64,000 bases of DNA from Arthrobacter sp. KBS0702. Lineage in GTDB: Bacteria; Actinomycetota; Actinomycetes; Actinomycetales; Micrococcaceae. The stretch covers positions 186,001 through 250,000 of the forward strand of contig NZ_CP042172.1 in assembly GCF_005937985.2 (NCBI RefSeq), in the 5' to 3' direction. The notes under the pieces are model-generated. The model did no database searches. It was not told the DNA's origin and worked only from the letters and a program-made list of their open reading frames with translations. Of this stretch, positions 42,706 through 51,504 are shown piece after piece. The translations under genes were made by a program, and so were the position numbers. Numbering within the stretch: the stretch's first letter is position 1; the number at the start of each line of letters is the position of its first letter.

Positions 42706-43593
42706 ATGACTACCGAGGAGCCCGCCGCCGCCCGCCCGCTCGTCTATGCCCACCGGGGCGCCAGCGCAGCCTTCGCCGAGCACACCCGCGCAGCCTACCT
42801 GCAGGCCATCGCCGACGGCGCCGACGGCGTCGAATGCGACGTCCACCTCACCCGCGACCAGCACGCGGTGCTGCTGCACGACGCCAATCTTGACCGCACC
42901 TCGGACGGCACCGGCCCGGTCGCGGACCGCACCCTGGCGGAGCTGCGGCTACTGGACTTTTGCTCCTGGAAGGGGGCACGGATCCCCGAGGAATACGGCG
43001 CCCTGTCCGAACAGTTCCTGACCCTCCCCGAACTGCTGGACATCCTGCGCCTGGCCGGACGCGAGATCGGACTGGCGATCGAGCTCAAGCACCCCAGCCC
43101 GTACCAGCTCAAGCTCGAGGACCGGGTCCTGGCGGTGCTTGAGGCCGAGGGCTGGGACCGGACCACCTCGCTGCTGGACAACATCCGGGTCTCCTTCATG
43201 AGCTTCAGCCCCGACTCGGTGAAGCACCTGCTGCAGTCCGTGCCGGCTTCGGCCATCTGCCAGCTCGTGGACGACGTGCATGTGGAGGAAATCCGGGAGG
43301 AACTGGGACTCGGAGCCCTCACCGGCGGCGCCCTCGCCAACGTCCTGAGGGCCGCCCAAACCGAGGGGGAGCGGATCCTGGACGACGGCGAGGTGGGCCT
43401 GGCCGGGCCCGGCATCAGCTACGTCCGCGGGCACACCCGCACGGTCCGGCGCTGGCTGGATTCGGGCCGCCGCTTCCGGGTCTGGACGGTCGACTCGGCG
43501 GACGACGTCGACCTCTGCCGGGAACTGGGCATCCAGGAGATCACCACCAACCGCCCCGCCGACGTCCGCGCCCAGCTGCTCGCCCCATTCTGA
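42706..43593 (+). CDS. Glycerophosphodiester phosphodiesterase
   Basis: 295-residue TIM-barrel enzyme that hydrolyses glycerophosphodiesters to glycerol 3-phosphate and an alcohol. The catalytic features are AHRGAS (His/Arg near 16-17), the metal-binding VECDVHLTRD and VLLHDANLDRTSDG with the second His; AIELKHP carries another metal ligand. There is no signal peptide, so it acts in the cytosol. The promoter is leaderless-type. It converges with the XRE regulator gene, with 17 bp between the stops. Confidence 0.9.
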   Translation: MTTEEPAAARPLVYAHRGASAAFAEHTRAAYLQAIADGADGVECDVHLTRDQHAVLLHDANLDRTSDGTGPVADRTLAELRLLDFCSWKGARIPEEYGALSEQFLTLPELLDILRLAGREIGLAIELKHPSPYQLKLEDRVLAVLEAEGWDRTTSLLDNIRVSFMSFSPDSVKHLLQSVPASAICQLVDDVHVEEIREELGLGALTGGALANVLRAAQTEGERILDDGEVGLAGPGISYVRGHTRTVRRWLDSGRRFRVWTVDSADDVDLCRELGIQEITTNRPADVRAQLLAPF

Positions 43594-43610
43594 GCGGCGT
43601 TCGGCAACCC

Positions 43611-44486
43611 TTAGGCAGGCGACACAGCTGTGGACCCTGAAACTGCCCAGCTGGCGAGCAACCTCAGCCGTTCGGCGCTTGGTGAGCCGGGTTCGGCGGT
43701 GTAGATCATCAGGACCAGCCCCGGGTCCGCGGTGATGAGGAGCTCTTCGTAAGCAAGCGTGAGCCCGCCGACGACCGGGTGGTTGAACCGCTTCGTGCCG
43801 GAGCCGTGGGTCCGGACGTCATGCGAGCCCCACAGCTGCCGGAAGACGTCGCTGCGCGTGGACAGCTCGCCGACCAGGTCGTGGAGGCCTTTGTCGTTGG
43901 GGTCCCGGCCGGCTTCGGTGCGCATGATCGCTACGCACATCTCTGCGAAGAGCTCCCAGTCAGGGTAGAAGTCGCGGGACGCGGGGTCCAGGAACTGGAA
44001 CCGGGCAAGGTTCGGAGTGCGGCCACCGGTGCCGATGAGAGGCGAGTAGAAGGCCCGCCCCAGCTCGTTAGTCGCCAGGAGGTTTTGGTGCTGGTCGCGC
44101 ACGAAGGCCACCCCGTCAGTAATCGTGCTGAGCACCCAGTGCAGGCTGGGCCTGCTCAAGGCGTTCTTCGAGGGCCGCCGCCGGGGACGTCCGGACAACG
44201 GAATTCCGTCGGCAGCGCGGGCCAGGTTGAAGAGGTGCGTCCGCTCGGTGTCATTCAGCTTGAGGGCACGGGCAATGGCGTCAAGCACGGACGAGGAGGC
44301 CCCGCCGATGGCGCCCCGTTCGAGCTTGGCGTAGTACTCGACGCTGACGTCCGCGAGGAGGGCCACCTCGGTGCGGCGGAGCCCGGCAACGCGCCTGTTC
44401 GGACCGGCCGGTATGCCTGCCTGCTCCGGGGTGATCTTTGCGCGGCGCGACATCAAGAACTCGCGTACCTCGGCTTTGTTGTCCAT
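43611..44486 (-). CDS. Helix-turn-helix regulator with MmyB-like ligand domain
   Basis: 291-residue XRE-type regulator. The N-terminal helix-turn-helix contains RRVAGLRRTEVALLADVSVE and YYAKLERG, and the C-terminal half (about 105-280) is a PAS-like MmyB ligand-binding domain with RDQHQNLLATNELGRAFYSP. It diverges from an MFS-CMD-cupin operon about 150 bp away, and regulators of this class typically repress such neighbouring efflux or redox genes. Promoter TAACCT lies 6 nt before ATG, so the mRNA is probably leaderless. The ligand is unknown. Confidence 0.9.
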   Translation of the reverse strand: MDNKAEVREFLMSRRAKITPEQAGIPAGPNRRVAGLRRTEVALLADVSVEYYAKLERGAIGGASSSVLDAIARALKLNDTERTHLFNLARAADGIPLSGRPRRRPSKNALSRPSLHWVLSTITDGVAFVRDQHQNLLATNELGRAFYSPLIGTGGRTPNLARFQFLDPASRDFYPDWELFAEMCVAIMRTEAGRDPNDKGLHDLVGELSTRSDVFRQLWGSHDVRTHGSGTKRFNHPVVGGLTLAYEELLITADPGLVLMIYTAEPGSPSAERLRLLASWAVSGSTAVSPA

Positions 44487-44492
44487 GCGATG

Positions 44493-44498
44493 AGGTTA
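44493..44498 (-). promoter_or_regulatory. -10 box TAACCT for a leaderless transcript
   Basis: On the minus strand TAACCT ends 6 nt before ATG 44486 of the XRE regulator. Confidence 0.55.
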
Positions 44499-44540
44499 CG
44501 TCCGAAACGCCGTAGGTGGGGTGCCCTGCCGGTACACCCC

Positions 44541-44568
44541 TTGACAGTGACTCCCGCCCGGACAGCAT
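44541..44568 (+). promoter_or_regulatory. Probable promoter of the MFS-CMD-cupin operon
   Basis: A perfect -35 TTGACA (44541-44546) precedes a weak -10 CAGCAT (44563-44568) at 16 bp. The region lies between the divergent regulator and the transporter and is the likely operator site. Confidence 0.5.
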
Positions 44569-44633
44569 CCCCTGTTGACTGGATGAAGATTCCCAGCACA
44601 GAACCCGTCCGCCCCCGGCGGCAAGGAGAGTCA

Positions 44634-45836
44634 ATGAACACCACCACCCTTCCGGCGCCGGCCCGGGCAGTTGTTGAAGAAACGAAGCGGCTGCCGCTCG
44701 CCGCGCTGGGCGCCCTGGCAGTCATCGGTTTCGTTCTCGTGGCGATGGAGACCATGCCCGCAGGCCTCTTGCCCGCTATCGCCGCCGAAATGGGGACCAG
44801 CGAAGGCACCGTCGGGCTGTTCGTCAGCGCCTACGCCCTCGGCACCGTGCTCATCACCATTCCCGCCATCACTCTGACCCGGGGCATGCGCCGCAAGCCG
44901 CTGCTCCTGGGCGGGATCCTCGGCCTTGTCCTGGCCAACACCACCACCGCCCTCTCCAATGACGTGACACTGTCACTGGTATCGCGATTCGTCGCCGGTG
45001 CGTTCTCGGGAGTCATCTGGGGGATGCTGGCCGCCTACGGCCGGAAAATCAGCCAGCCCTCCCGGGCAGGGCTGTCGCTGGCGATCGTTTCGGTGGGGGC
45101 ACCCGTCGGATTCGCTCTCGGCACACCCCTGGGCTCCTGGCTCGGCACGACATTCGACTGGCGGTGGGCGTTCGCCGGGCTCACTGCTGTGGCCGTGATC
45201 GCTGGGGTCTTCATCTCTGTGATCGCGCCCGACGCCGAGGGGCAGCCCGGCCCTTCGAGACTTCCGCTGCTGCGGGTGTTCCGGATCCCCGGCATCGCCG
45301 TGGTCCTGGCCGTCATCTTCACCTGGATGCTGGCCCACAACACCATCTACACCTACATCGCCCCGTACCTGCGGACCACCGGTAGCACCCTCACCGCCGA
45401 CGTCGAACTTTTTACCTTCGGAATTTCCTCGATCGCCGGAATCATCATCACCGGCGCGCTCCTGGACCGCCATCCCCGCCCGTTGCTGCACGGGAGCGTC
45501 GCCCTGTTCATTGCCGCGGCCGTGGTGCTGCTGGTGGGGCACACGCTACTCCCGGCGGTGATCGCGGGGACCGTGCTGTGGGGGGCCACGTTCGGCGGGG
45601 CCGCCGCCCAGCTGCAGGCCGCCCTCACGACCACTGGAGGCGCGGACTCCGACGTTGCCAACTCATTCCTGCCGGTGGCGTTCAACCTTGCCATCTTCGG
45701 CGCCGGCATCCTCGGCGCCGCACTGCTGACGAACTTCGGAGCCCTGGCGCTGGCGGTCGTGATGATCGTCGCCGGCCTGGCCGCGCTCATGCTGACCATC
45801 TACGGGCGCCGCGCCGCCTTCCCGGCCCGCCTCTAG
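44634..45836 (+). CDS. MFS transporter (DHA1/AraJ-like efflux)
   Basis: 400-residue 12-helix MFS drug/sugar efflux-type protein. Motifs include ETMPAGLLPAIAAEMG in helix 1, SRFVAGAFSGVIWGMLAAYG in helix 4 and ALGTPLGSWLG in helix 5, all AraJ/YdhP/Cmx-like. ATG 44634 follows AAGGAGAG closely; the long frame upstream through the regulator was rejected. Its product probably exports a small toxic or signal molecule controlled by the divergent XRE regulator. The following CMD gene starts 55 bp later after a CCGGCGGGCCCGCCGG palindrome (45842-45857). Confidence 0.87.
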   Translation: MNTTTLPAPARAVVEETKRLPLAALGALAVIGFVLVAMETMPAGLLPAIAAEMGTSEGTVGLFVSAYALGTVLITIPAITLTRGMRRKPLLLGGILGLVLANTTTALSNDVTLSLVSRFVAGAFSGVIWGMLAAYGRKISQPSRAGLSLAIVSVGAPVGFALGTPLGSWLGTTFDWRWAFAGLTAVAVIAGVFISVIAPDAEGQPGPSRLPLLRVFRIPGIAVVLAVIFTWMLAHNTIYTYIAPYLRTTGSTLTADVELFTFGISSIAGIIITGALLDRHPRPLLHGSVALFIAAAVVLLVGHTLLPAVIAGTVLWGATFGGAAAQLQAALTTTGGADSDVANSFLPVAFNLAIFGAGILGAALLTNFGALALAVVMIVAGLAALMLTIYGRRAAFPARL

Positions 45837-45891
45837 CAGTACCGGCGGGCCCGCCGGCTCGTCTGGGACACCCACCCAAAGAAGGAGAATC

Positions 45892-46224
45892 ATGACTGAT
45901 CAGCCTAAGCAGCTCGGAGGCGGCCGCAAGATGTTCGGCGACTTAGCCCCGAAGCTTGCAGAGCTCACCGACGACGTGCTCTTCGAGGACGTCTGGAACC
46001 GGTCCGAACTCTCCGCGAGGGACCGCAGCCTCATAACCGTCGCCGTGCTCACCGCCGGGGGAAACACGGAGCAGTTGGGCTTTCACCTGGGCCGCGCCGT
46101 CGAGAACGGCGTGACCCGGGAGGAGCTCGTCGAAGCCATCACCCACGTCACGCTCTACGCCGGCTGGCCCAAGGGCACGTCCGCCATGAGCGTGGCCAAG
46201 CAACTCTTCACCGACAACAACTAA
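45892..46224 (+). CDS. Carboxymuconolactone decarboxylase family protein
   Basis: 110-residue member of the CMD family. It contains the FEDVWNRSELSARDRSLITV segment and HLGRAVENGVTREELVEAI, typical of small CMD proteins; the AhpD-type CxxC is absent, so it is not an alkylhydroperoxidase D with a redox disulfide. ATG 45892 has AAGGAGAA upstream. It lies between an MFS gene and a cupin gene, a common arrangement (MFS/CMD/cupin) near XRE or MerR regulators; its reaction is unknown. Confidence 0.88.
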   Translation: MTDQPKQLGGGRKMFGDLAPKLAELTDDVLFEDVWNRSELSARDRSLITVAVLTAGGNTEQLGFHLGRAVENGVTREELVEAITHVTLYAGWPKGTSAMSVAKQLFTDNN

Positions 46225-46232
46225 GGAAAATC

Positions 46233-46635
46233 ATGAACATCGAACCCACCGCGCCCACCTCGAAGAACCCGGCAGCTCAGTTTGCCGGCGACGTCTGGCT
46301 GGACCCGATCGCCCTGCCCCACGAGCCAGGCCAGACGATGGTCGTCGCGACCGTCCGGTTCGCCCCCGGAGCCCGGACCGCCTGGCACTCCCACGAGCAC
46401 GGCCAGTACCTTCGGGTGACCCAGGGGGTCGCCCGCTTCGGCGGCCGCGACGGCACGATCATCGAAGTTCACGCCGGCCAGACGCTCTACACCCCGCCCG
46501 GCGAGGAGCACTTTCACGCCGCTGCCCCCCGGCTGCTTTATGGAACACATTGCCATGCTCCAGAACGGAGAGGACCCCGCCACCACGACGACATGGGGCG
46601 AGCACATCACCGATGACGAATACAACGGCAAATAA
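46233..46635 (+). pseudogene. Cupin domain protein gene with a frameshift in a C6 run
   Basis: The first frame encodes a cupin (HSHEHGQYLRVTQGVARFGG, PPGEEHFHAAA), with the metal-binding HxH and a later His. It then runs out at TGA 46614-46616 with an unusual His/Arg tail. Removing one base from the C6 run at 46525-46530 gives continued homologous-looking sequence, MEHIAMLQNGEDPATTTTWG and GEHITDDEYNGK, ending at TAA 46633-46635. That second frame is exactly what CMD-linked cupins end with. The lesion could be real or a sequencing error in a homopolymer. The gene lies 8 nt after the CMD gene. Confidence 0.75.
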
Positions 46636-46723
46636 CAGGGCCAGAGCGCTGCCCGACATTTTCGCTCCCGACGGCCAGGAGCTCGCCGCAAACCTCGCGT
46701 AGCGCCGTTGGCCTTGTCTGCGG

Positions 46724-48316
46724 CTACGCGGCCAGATCCCGGCGCCGCCAGCCGAGGTACCCGAGCGCGGCCAGCCCTGCGGCGACGGCCGTGAGTGCGA
46801 CCAGGGCGGGAACCGCGTCGCCGTCCACCGGCAGCAGCGGTGAGTGCCGGAACGGAGAGAGGTCCATCAGCCATCCGGGGGCATTCCAGAGCACGCCGAA
46901 CTCGCCGAGCGCCACAAAGGCCAGAAGTACGCCCCAGACCGCCCCGGCCAGCCGGGGCAACCAGCCGAAGACGGCCAGGGCGACGCTGGCGAGCACCCAC
47001 GCCGCCGGAACCTGCGCGAGCGAAGCGACGGTGGACCGGCCAACCAGCTCCGGGTCCTGCAAGGCGGCGGCGGCGCCGACGCCGATCGACACCCCGGCCA
47101 GCACCATCAGCACGGCAACCCCGGCCAGCGCGAAGGCGTAGTGGCTGCTGGCCCAGCGGGGGCGCGTTGCGGCGGTACCCAGCAGTGCCTCGGTATGCCC
47201 CGCGGACTCCTCGCTCCGCAGATGGTTCACCGCCGCCACACCGTAGGCCGCGGCCAGGAGTCCCATGATGCTGATCTCCGCGGCCAGGAAGGCGTCCCGC
47301 AGCGCGGCGGCGCCGCCGATCAGCTTGATGAGGTCCTGGGCGTTGGGGGAGCTGAGCATTTGCTCGACGTTGCTGACCAGGGACCCGACCACCACGCCGA
47401 AGACGATGAAGGCCACCGCCCAGGCCAGCCACACCCGGTACTGCAGGCGCACCGCCAGGGCCCAAACCCCGGTGAGCGAACCCACCGCCGGACCCGGCCG
47501 CTCGTCCCGCAGCCCGGCACCCAGGTCCCGGCGCGCGCGGAGGGCAAAGGCCGCCGGGATCAGCAGGACACAGAGCGCCACCGGCAGCGCCAGCACCCAC
47601 CAGCGGTCACCGGCAAACGCCCGGATCTGCTGGTTCCAGCCGATCGGCGAGAGCCAGGAGAGCACCGACGGGCCCGGCTCGGCAAGGTCTCCCACCGCCC
47701 GCAGGCCGTAGGTGACGGCGATGACGCCGACGCTCAGTCCGGTGGCGGCGCGGGCGCTCGCCGTCAGCTGCGCCGCGACGCCGGCCACGGCGCTGAACGC
47801 CATCCCGGTGGCGGCCCAGCCCAGGCCGAAGGCCAGCGAACCGGCGGCCGGCAGACCGCCGGCAGCCAGAGCGGCGGCGGACAGCAGCCCCACGCCCAGG
47901 CTCGCCCCGAAGCCGATGCCGAGGGCGGCCGCCAGCGCCGCGTCGCGCCCCAGCCGGCCGCCGCCGAGGAGTTCCAGGCGTCCGCTCTCCTCATCGGCCC
48001 GGGTGTGGCGGATGATGAGGATGACCATCAGGACAGCGAGGATGGCGGTCATAAAAGCGGTGTACTTGATCAGCGAGAGCGCCCCCAGCGACGCGGGATC
48101 GTAGATGCGCCCGAACATCGCCACCATCGAGGCGGTGGCATTCAGCGCGTTGGCGGCCTCGATGCGGCTGCCGACGTCCGGGTAGAGGTCCGCGCCGGCC
48201 AGTGCCGTCGAATAGGCCACGACGGCGAAGCCGAGGATCCAGACCGGCAACAGCCAGCGGTCCCGCCGCAGCCCGAGCCGAATCAGTATTCCGGTGCCGG
48301 CCAGCGTCTCAGGCAT
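46724..48316 (-). CDS. ABC transporter permease (polyketide exporter-like)
   Basis: 530-residue permease with about 12 membrane segments in two similar halves, each starting with a hydrophobic stretch and a DEESGR or SEESAGH motif ([11 protein letters not shown] and [13 protein letters not shown]). This fused two-half layout is typical of the exporter-of-polyketide-antibiotics group (COG3559). ATG 48316 lies within the last codons of the ATPase gene (8-nt overlap). With the ATPase it forms a complete exporter; the substrate is unknown. Confidence 0.87.
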   Translation of the reverse strand: MPETLAGTGILIRLGLRRDRWLLPVWILGFAVVAYSTALAGADLYPDVGSRIEAANALNATASMVAMFGRIYDPASLGALSLIKYTAFMTAILAVLMVILIIRHTRADEESGRLELLGGGRLGRDAALAAALGIGFGASLGVGLLSAAALAAGGLPAAGSLAFGLGWAATGMAFSAVAGVAAQLTASARAATGLSVGVIAVTYGLRAVGDLAEPGPSVLSWLSPIGWNQQIRAFAGDRWWVLALPVALCVLLIPAAFALRARRDLGAGLRDERPGPAVGSLTGVWALAVRLQYRVWLAWAVAFIVFGVVVGSLVSNVEQMLSSPNAQDLIKLIGGAAALRDAFLAAEISIMGLLAAAYGVAAVNHLRSEESAGHTEALLGTAATRPRWASSHYAFALAGVAVLMVLAGVSIGVGAAAALQDPELVGRSTVASLAQVPAAWVLASVALAVFGWLPRLAGAVWGVLLAFVALGEFGVLWNAPGWLMDLSPFRHSPLLPVDGDAVPALVALTAVAAGLAALGYLGWRRRDLAA

Positions 48317-49307
48317 TGCCGGCCCCCGGGGCGGCGGCACCCGGACCGCCGGAGCCTGCTGCGGCCGAGCCGACGGCGTCGGAGCCGGCCTCCCTGGCTC
48401 CCGTACCGTTCCCGGAGCCGCCGTTCCCCGATCCATAGTGCCGCAGGAACAGGTCTTCCAGCGTCGGCGGCTGGCTGGTCAGCGAACGCAGCCCCGCGGC
48501 CGTCAGGGCCTGCAGGAAAGGTCCAAGCGCTGTGGGATCCACCTGGGCGCTGATCCGGTGGTTGGCCACCACCACATCGTGCACGCCGGGCAGCAGCTCC
48601 AGCCCGTGCGGCACGGCACCGACGTCGGCCGTAACGGACGTGCGGGTCAGGTGCCGCAACTGCTCAAGGGGCCCGGACTCCACCACCCGGCCGGCCCTGA
48701 TGATGCTGACCCGGTCGGAGAGCGCCTCCGCTTCGCTGAGGATGTGGCTGCTGAGCAGCACCGTGCGGCCCTGCGCCCGGAGTTCACGGACGCAGCCGCG
48801 GAACGCCTCCTCCATCAGCGGATCCAGTCCGCTCGTGGGCTCGTCCAGCAGAAACAGCTCGGCGTCGGTGGCCAAGGCGGCGACCAGCGCCACCTTCTGC
48901 CGGTTTCCTTTGGAGTAGGTCCGGGCCTTTTTGGTGGGATCCAGCTCGAAAAGCTCCAGCAGCTGGTCCCGCCGCGCCCGGTCCTGGCCGCCCTGCAGCC
49001 GGCCGAGGAGCTCGATCACCTCACCGCCGGTCAGGTTGGGCCACAAGGACACGTCGCCGGGAACGTACGCGAGCCGGCGGTGCAGCGTGCCGACATCGCG
49101 CCAGGGATCCAGCCCCAGCACCCGGATGGATCCCGCATTGGCCCGCAGCATGCCCAGCAGCAGCCGCAGGGTGGTGGACTTGCCGGACCCGTTGGGGCCC
49201 AGGAAGCCGTGCACTTCGCCGGCGGCCACCTCGAAGTCCAGGCCATTGAGGGCGGTCACAGCCCCGAAACGCTTCACGACGCCCGTCATCTGCACGACAC
49301 TGCTCAT
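48309..49307 (-). CDS. ABC transporter ATP-binding protein
   Basis: 332-residue ATPase with Walker A GPNGSGKS (about residues 38-45), the Q-loop, the signature [15 protein letters not shown] (C-loop SKGNRQ), Walker [13 protein letters not shown] and the H-loop [15 protein letters not shown]-terminal extension of about 35 Gly/Ser/Ala residues ([12 protein letters not shown]) is low-complexity. Start ATG 49307 follows a TACCTT box by 7 nt without Shine-Dalgarno; the long upstream frame was rejected. It powers the fused permease encoded by the overlapping gene. Confidence 0.92.
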   Translation of the reverse strand: MSSVVQMTGVVKRFGAVTALNGLDFEVAAGEVHGFLGPNGSGKSTTLRLLLGMLRANAGSIRVLGLDPWRDVGTLHRRLAYVPGDVSLWPNLTGGEVIELLGRLQGGQDRARRDQLLELFELDPTKKARTYSKGNRQKVALVAALATDAELFLLDEPTSGLDPLMEEAFRGCVRELRAQGRTVLLSSHILSEAEALSDRVSIIRAGRVVESGPLEQLRHLTRTSVTADVGAVPHGLELLPGVHDVVVANHRISAQVDPTALGPFLQALTAAGLRSLTSQPPTLEDLFLRHYGSGNGGSGNGTGAREAGSDAVGSAAAGSGGPGAAAPGAGNA

Positions 49308-49314
49308 AGTCACC

Positions 49315-49320
49315 AAGGTA
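49315..49320 (-). promoter_or_regulatory. -10 box TACCTT for a leaderless transcript
   Basis: On the minus strand TACCTT ends 7 nt before ATG 49307 of the ABC ATPase gene. Confidence 0.5.
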
Positions 49321-49443
49321 CTCCCGGGCGCCTCTCCCGAACCCCCTGCGGAAAGTCCCGTTTTCGGCGCCCGCGGGCGCAAAGCCTGCGCAGGTTACGG
49401 CCTTCGGTTACCGGGCGCTCCGCGGCTGTGGTTGCATGGTTCC

Positions 49444-49896
49444 ATGCCTTTCCGCTGGTCCCCCCGGGCAACCCACACCCTCTCCGCGGCAGCCCTGAGC
49501 GGGCTGTTGCTGGCCAGTGCGGCAAAACACTTCCGTGACCCAGGGTTTTTCGCCCCGGTGGTCCCGGACTACCTCTGCCGGGACGACTCCGGCAGCCGGC
49601 GCAACGGGCCCCTCGCCGTGCTGTCGCGGGAGGAATGGGTGGCCGCGAGCGGGCTGCTGGAGGCCGGCGCCGCCGTCGGGCTCCTGATCCCGCCGACCCG
49701 GCGCGTGGCCGCAGGGTGCGTGGCGGGCCTGTTCACCGCCTTCCTCGCCGGACACCTCGCTGCGCTCCGCACGGCGTACGGACCCGCCGGCACGCCCGTG
49801 CAGCGGCGCGTCCACACCCTGCGGCTGCCGCTGCAGGCCCCGCTCATCGCGTGGGCGTGGAGCCTGTCCAGGCCGGCCCCGAAGCGCCGCAGGTGA
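49444..49896 (+). CDS. DoxX-like small membrane protein
   Basis: 150 residues with four hydrophobic segments: LSAAALSGLLLASAAKHF, WVAASGLLEAGAAVGLLIPP, VAAGCVAGLFTAFLAGHLAAL and LRLPLQAPLIAWAWSLS. The KHFRDPGFFAPVVPDYL motif after the first helix and the conserved Glu of GLLEAG are typical of DoxX-like proteins (MauE/DoxX superfamily). The function is unknown. The stop overlaps the AzlC start (GTGA), so the three genes 49444-50953 form one coupled unit. The frame also extends 5' into the ATPase gene, which was rejected. Confidence 0.78.
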   Translation: MPFRWSPRATHTLSAAALSGLLLASAAKHFRDPGFFAPVVPDYLCRDDSGSRRNGPLAVLSREEWVAASGLLEAGAAVGLLIPPTRRVAAGCVAGLFTAFLAGHLAALRTAYGPAGTPVQRRVHTLRLPLQAPLIAWAWSLSRPAPKRRR

Positions 49897-50645
49897 AGCT
49901 CGCGCAATCCCCGGCCGTCCGCGTCGGACTCTCCATCAGCATCGCCACCGGGCTCTACGGCGTGTCCTTCGGGGCCCTGTCCGTGACGTCCGGGCTCGAT
50001 TTCTGGCAGACCATGGCGCTGAGCCTGCTGCTCTTCAGCGGCGGCTCGCAGTTCGCCTTCATCGGCGTGGTGGCCGGCGGCGGCTCGGGCGTCGCGGCGA
50101 TGAGTGCGGCCACCCTGCTGGGTATGCGTAACGGCATCTACGGCATGCAGCTCAACGCCCTGCTCCGGCCCCGGGGCTGGCGCCGGTTCGCCGCGGCGCA
50201 CGTGACCATCGACGAATCGACCGCCACCAGCACCGGCCAGACCGACCCGGCGGAGCAGCGCCGCGGCTTTTGGACGGCAGGGATCGGCATCTTCGTGCTG
50301 TGGAATCTGTTCACCGCCGTGGGCGCGCTGGCCGGGGTCGCGCTCGGCGACCCGAAGCAGTGGGGGCTCGACGGCGCCGCGGTGGCGGCGTTTCTTGGAC
50401 TGCTGTGGCCGAGGCTCAAGGGCCGTGAACCGGTCGCGATCGCCGTCGTCTGCGCCTTGGCCACCGTCCTGGCCGTGCCGCTGGTGCCGGCCGGGGTGCC
50501 GATCCTGGTCGCCGCGGCCGTAGCCGCGGTGGTGGGCTGGTTCAGCCATGGCCGTAGCGACGAGGGTCTTGAGCCCGACGTGGACCCGTACGCGGAGCAG
50601 CATCACGGCCATGGAAGCGGCCGCGCTCCGGGGGAGGCCTCATGA
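49893..50645 (+). CDS. azlC: AzlC family branched-chain amino acid exporter subunit
   Basis: 250-residue multispan protein of the AzlC/YgaZ family, large subunit of an exporter for branched-chain amino acids or analogues. Typical features are LLLFSGGSQFAFIGVV in helix 2-3, MRNGIYGMQLNALL and IDESTATS. It starts at GTG 49893, overlapping the preceding stop by four bases. A His/Gly-rich C-terminal tail (AEQHHGHGSGRAPG) ends in the overlap with azlD (ATGA). The substrate in this organism is not known. Confidence 0.88.
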   Translation: MKLAQSPAVRVGLSISIATGLYGVSFGALSVTSGLDFWQTMALSLLLFSGGSQFAFIGVVAGGGSGVAAMSAATLLGMRNGIYGMQLNALLRPRGWRRFAAAHVTIDESTATSTGQTDPAEQRRGFWTAGIGIFVLWNLFTAVGALAGVALGDPKQWGLDGAAVAAFLGLLWPRLKGREPVAIAVVCALATVLAVPLVPAGVPILVAAAVAAVVGWFSHGRSDEGLEPDVDPYAEQHHGHGSGRAPGEAS

Positions 50646-50953
50646 CGCTCTGGCTCTGGCTCCTGCTGTCCTGCGTGCTGGCCTACGCCTGGAAACTGGT
50701 GGGGTATCTCGTGCCGGCCAGCGTGCTGCGCAATCCCCGGATGTCCCGGATCGCCGGCACCATGACGATCGGCCTGCTGGCGTCCCTTACCGTCGTGAAC
50801 ACGGTGGCGTCCGGACAATCGCTGGCACTGGACGCCCGGCTCGGTGCCCTCGCCGCGGCCGCCGTCGCACTCGTGTTCCGCGCGCCGTTCCTGGTGGTGG
50901 TCCTGGCCGGCGCCGGTGCCGCGGCCGGGCTGCGGCTGCTCGGCTGGAACTGA
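50642..50953 (+). CDS. azlD: AzlD family branched-chain amino acid exporter subunit
   Basis: 103-residue four-helix partner of AzlC. The family features are LSCVLAYAWKLVGYLVP and the second half RLGALAAAAVALVFRAPFLV. ATG 50642 overlaps the AzlC stop (ATGA), with GGGGGAGG upstream. Together the pair would form the active exporter. Confidence 0.88.
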   Translation: MTLWLWLLLSCVLAYAWKLVGYLVPASVLRNPRMSRIAGTMTIGLLASLTVVNTVASGQSLALDARLGALAAAAVALVFRAPFLVVVLAGAGAAAGLRLLGWN

Positions 50954-51016
50954 CCCGCAGCGCTCAACGGTCTTTAGCCCTTAGCGCGCCCGGGCGGTCG
51001 GTGGGAGCATTGGAAG

Positions 51017-51349
51017 ATGACCGACAGTGATGTTCCGAACCGCGCTGCCCCCGAACCGGCGGACAGGGCCGCCGCGGGCCCGGACACGAGCCCGGACGCG
51101 AATCCGGAGGCCGCCGGCAGGGTGCACCATGCCAAGCCGCACGAGCACTTCGTATCCCCGGGTGCCGAATCCACCCGGGAGCTGCGTGAGATGGCCCGGC
51201 GCCGCCGCGAGGCCGAAGAGAAACTGCAGCAACACCTGCAGGAGGCGGCACAGCACGGGCACGGCACAAAGGAAAAGCCGGCCCAGGAAAAGCCCGCCAC
51301 GCAGGATTCGCCGCCGGGCGCCGATCAGCAAGGTCCGGCCTCGGACTGA
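51017..51349 (+). CDS. Small hydrophilic, coiled-coil-like protein of unknown function
   Basis: 110 residues. An acidic/Ala/Pro-rich start, a charged helix (REMARRRREAEEKLQQHLQE, about 57-76) likely to be coiled-coil, then Gly/Lys/Gln-rich low-complexity sequence. There is no hydrophobic segment. A possible GAGCAT -10 lies 6 nt before ATG 51017 (weaker than the other leaderless boxes) and GGAAG sits too close to help initiation. Not recognised. It has a similar character to the small proteins at 11884 and 12184. Confidence 0.65.
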   Translation: MTDSDVPNRAAPEPADRAAAGPDTSPDANPEAAGRVHHAKPHEHFVSPGAESTRELREMARRRREAEEKLQQHLQEAAQHGHGTKEKPAQEKPATQDSPPGADQQGPASD

Positions 51350-51384
51350 CGTGACCGGCGGCTGGTCGTTCCCAGTCGTCCCGG

Positions 51385-51504
51385 TCAGACGGCGGCGAGG
51401 AACGCCTGCACGCGTTCGAGCAGAAGTGCTGCCGCCTCCGGGTCGTAGGCATCGAGCGAGGGGGCGTCCGCGGGGGCGGCTACGCTGGGGCCGGGTCGGC
51501 AGCC
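51385..51504 (-). pseudogene. Possible remnant of a hydrolase C-terminus
   Basis: Past the quinone oxidoreductase stop, the same minus-strand frame continues for 39 codons to a TGA at 51385-51387 without a start codon of its own. It encodes DPEAAALLLERVQAFLAA near the end, which looks like the C-terminal helix of dienelactone hydrolase-type proteins. It may be the decayed end of a gene whose 5' part has been lost. Too short to be sure. Confidence 0.3.

Noticed and set aside
43779..44633. N-terminal extension of the MFS transporter across the XRE gene
   Set aside because: Extension is antisense to the regulator; ATG 44634 with AAGGAGAG is the clear start.
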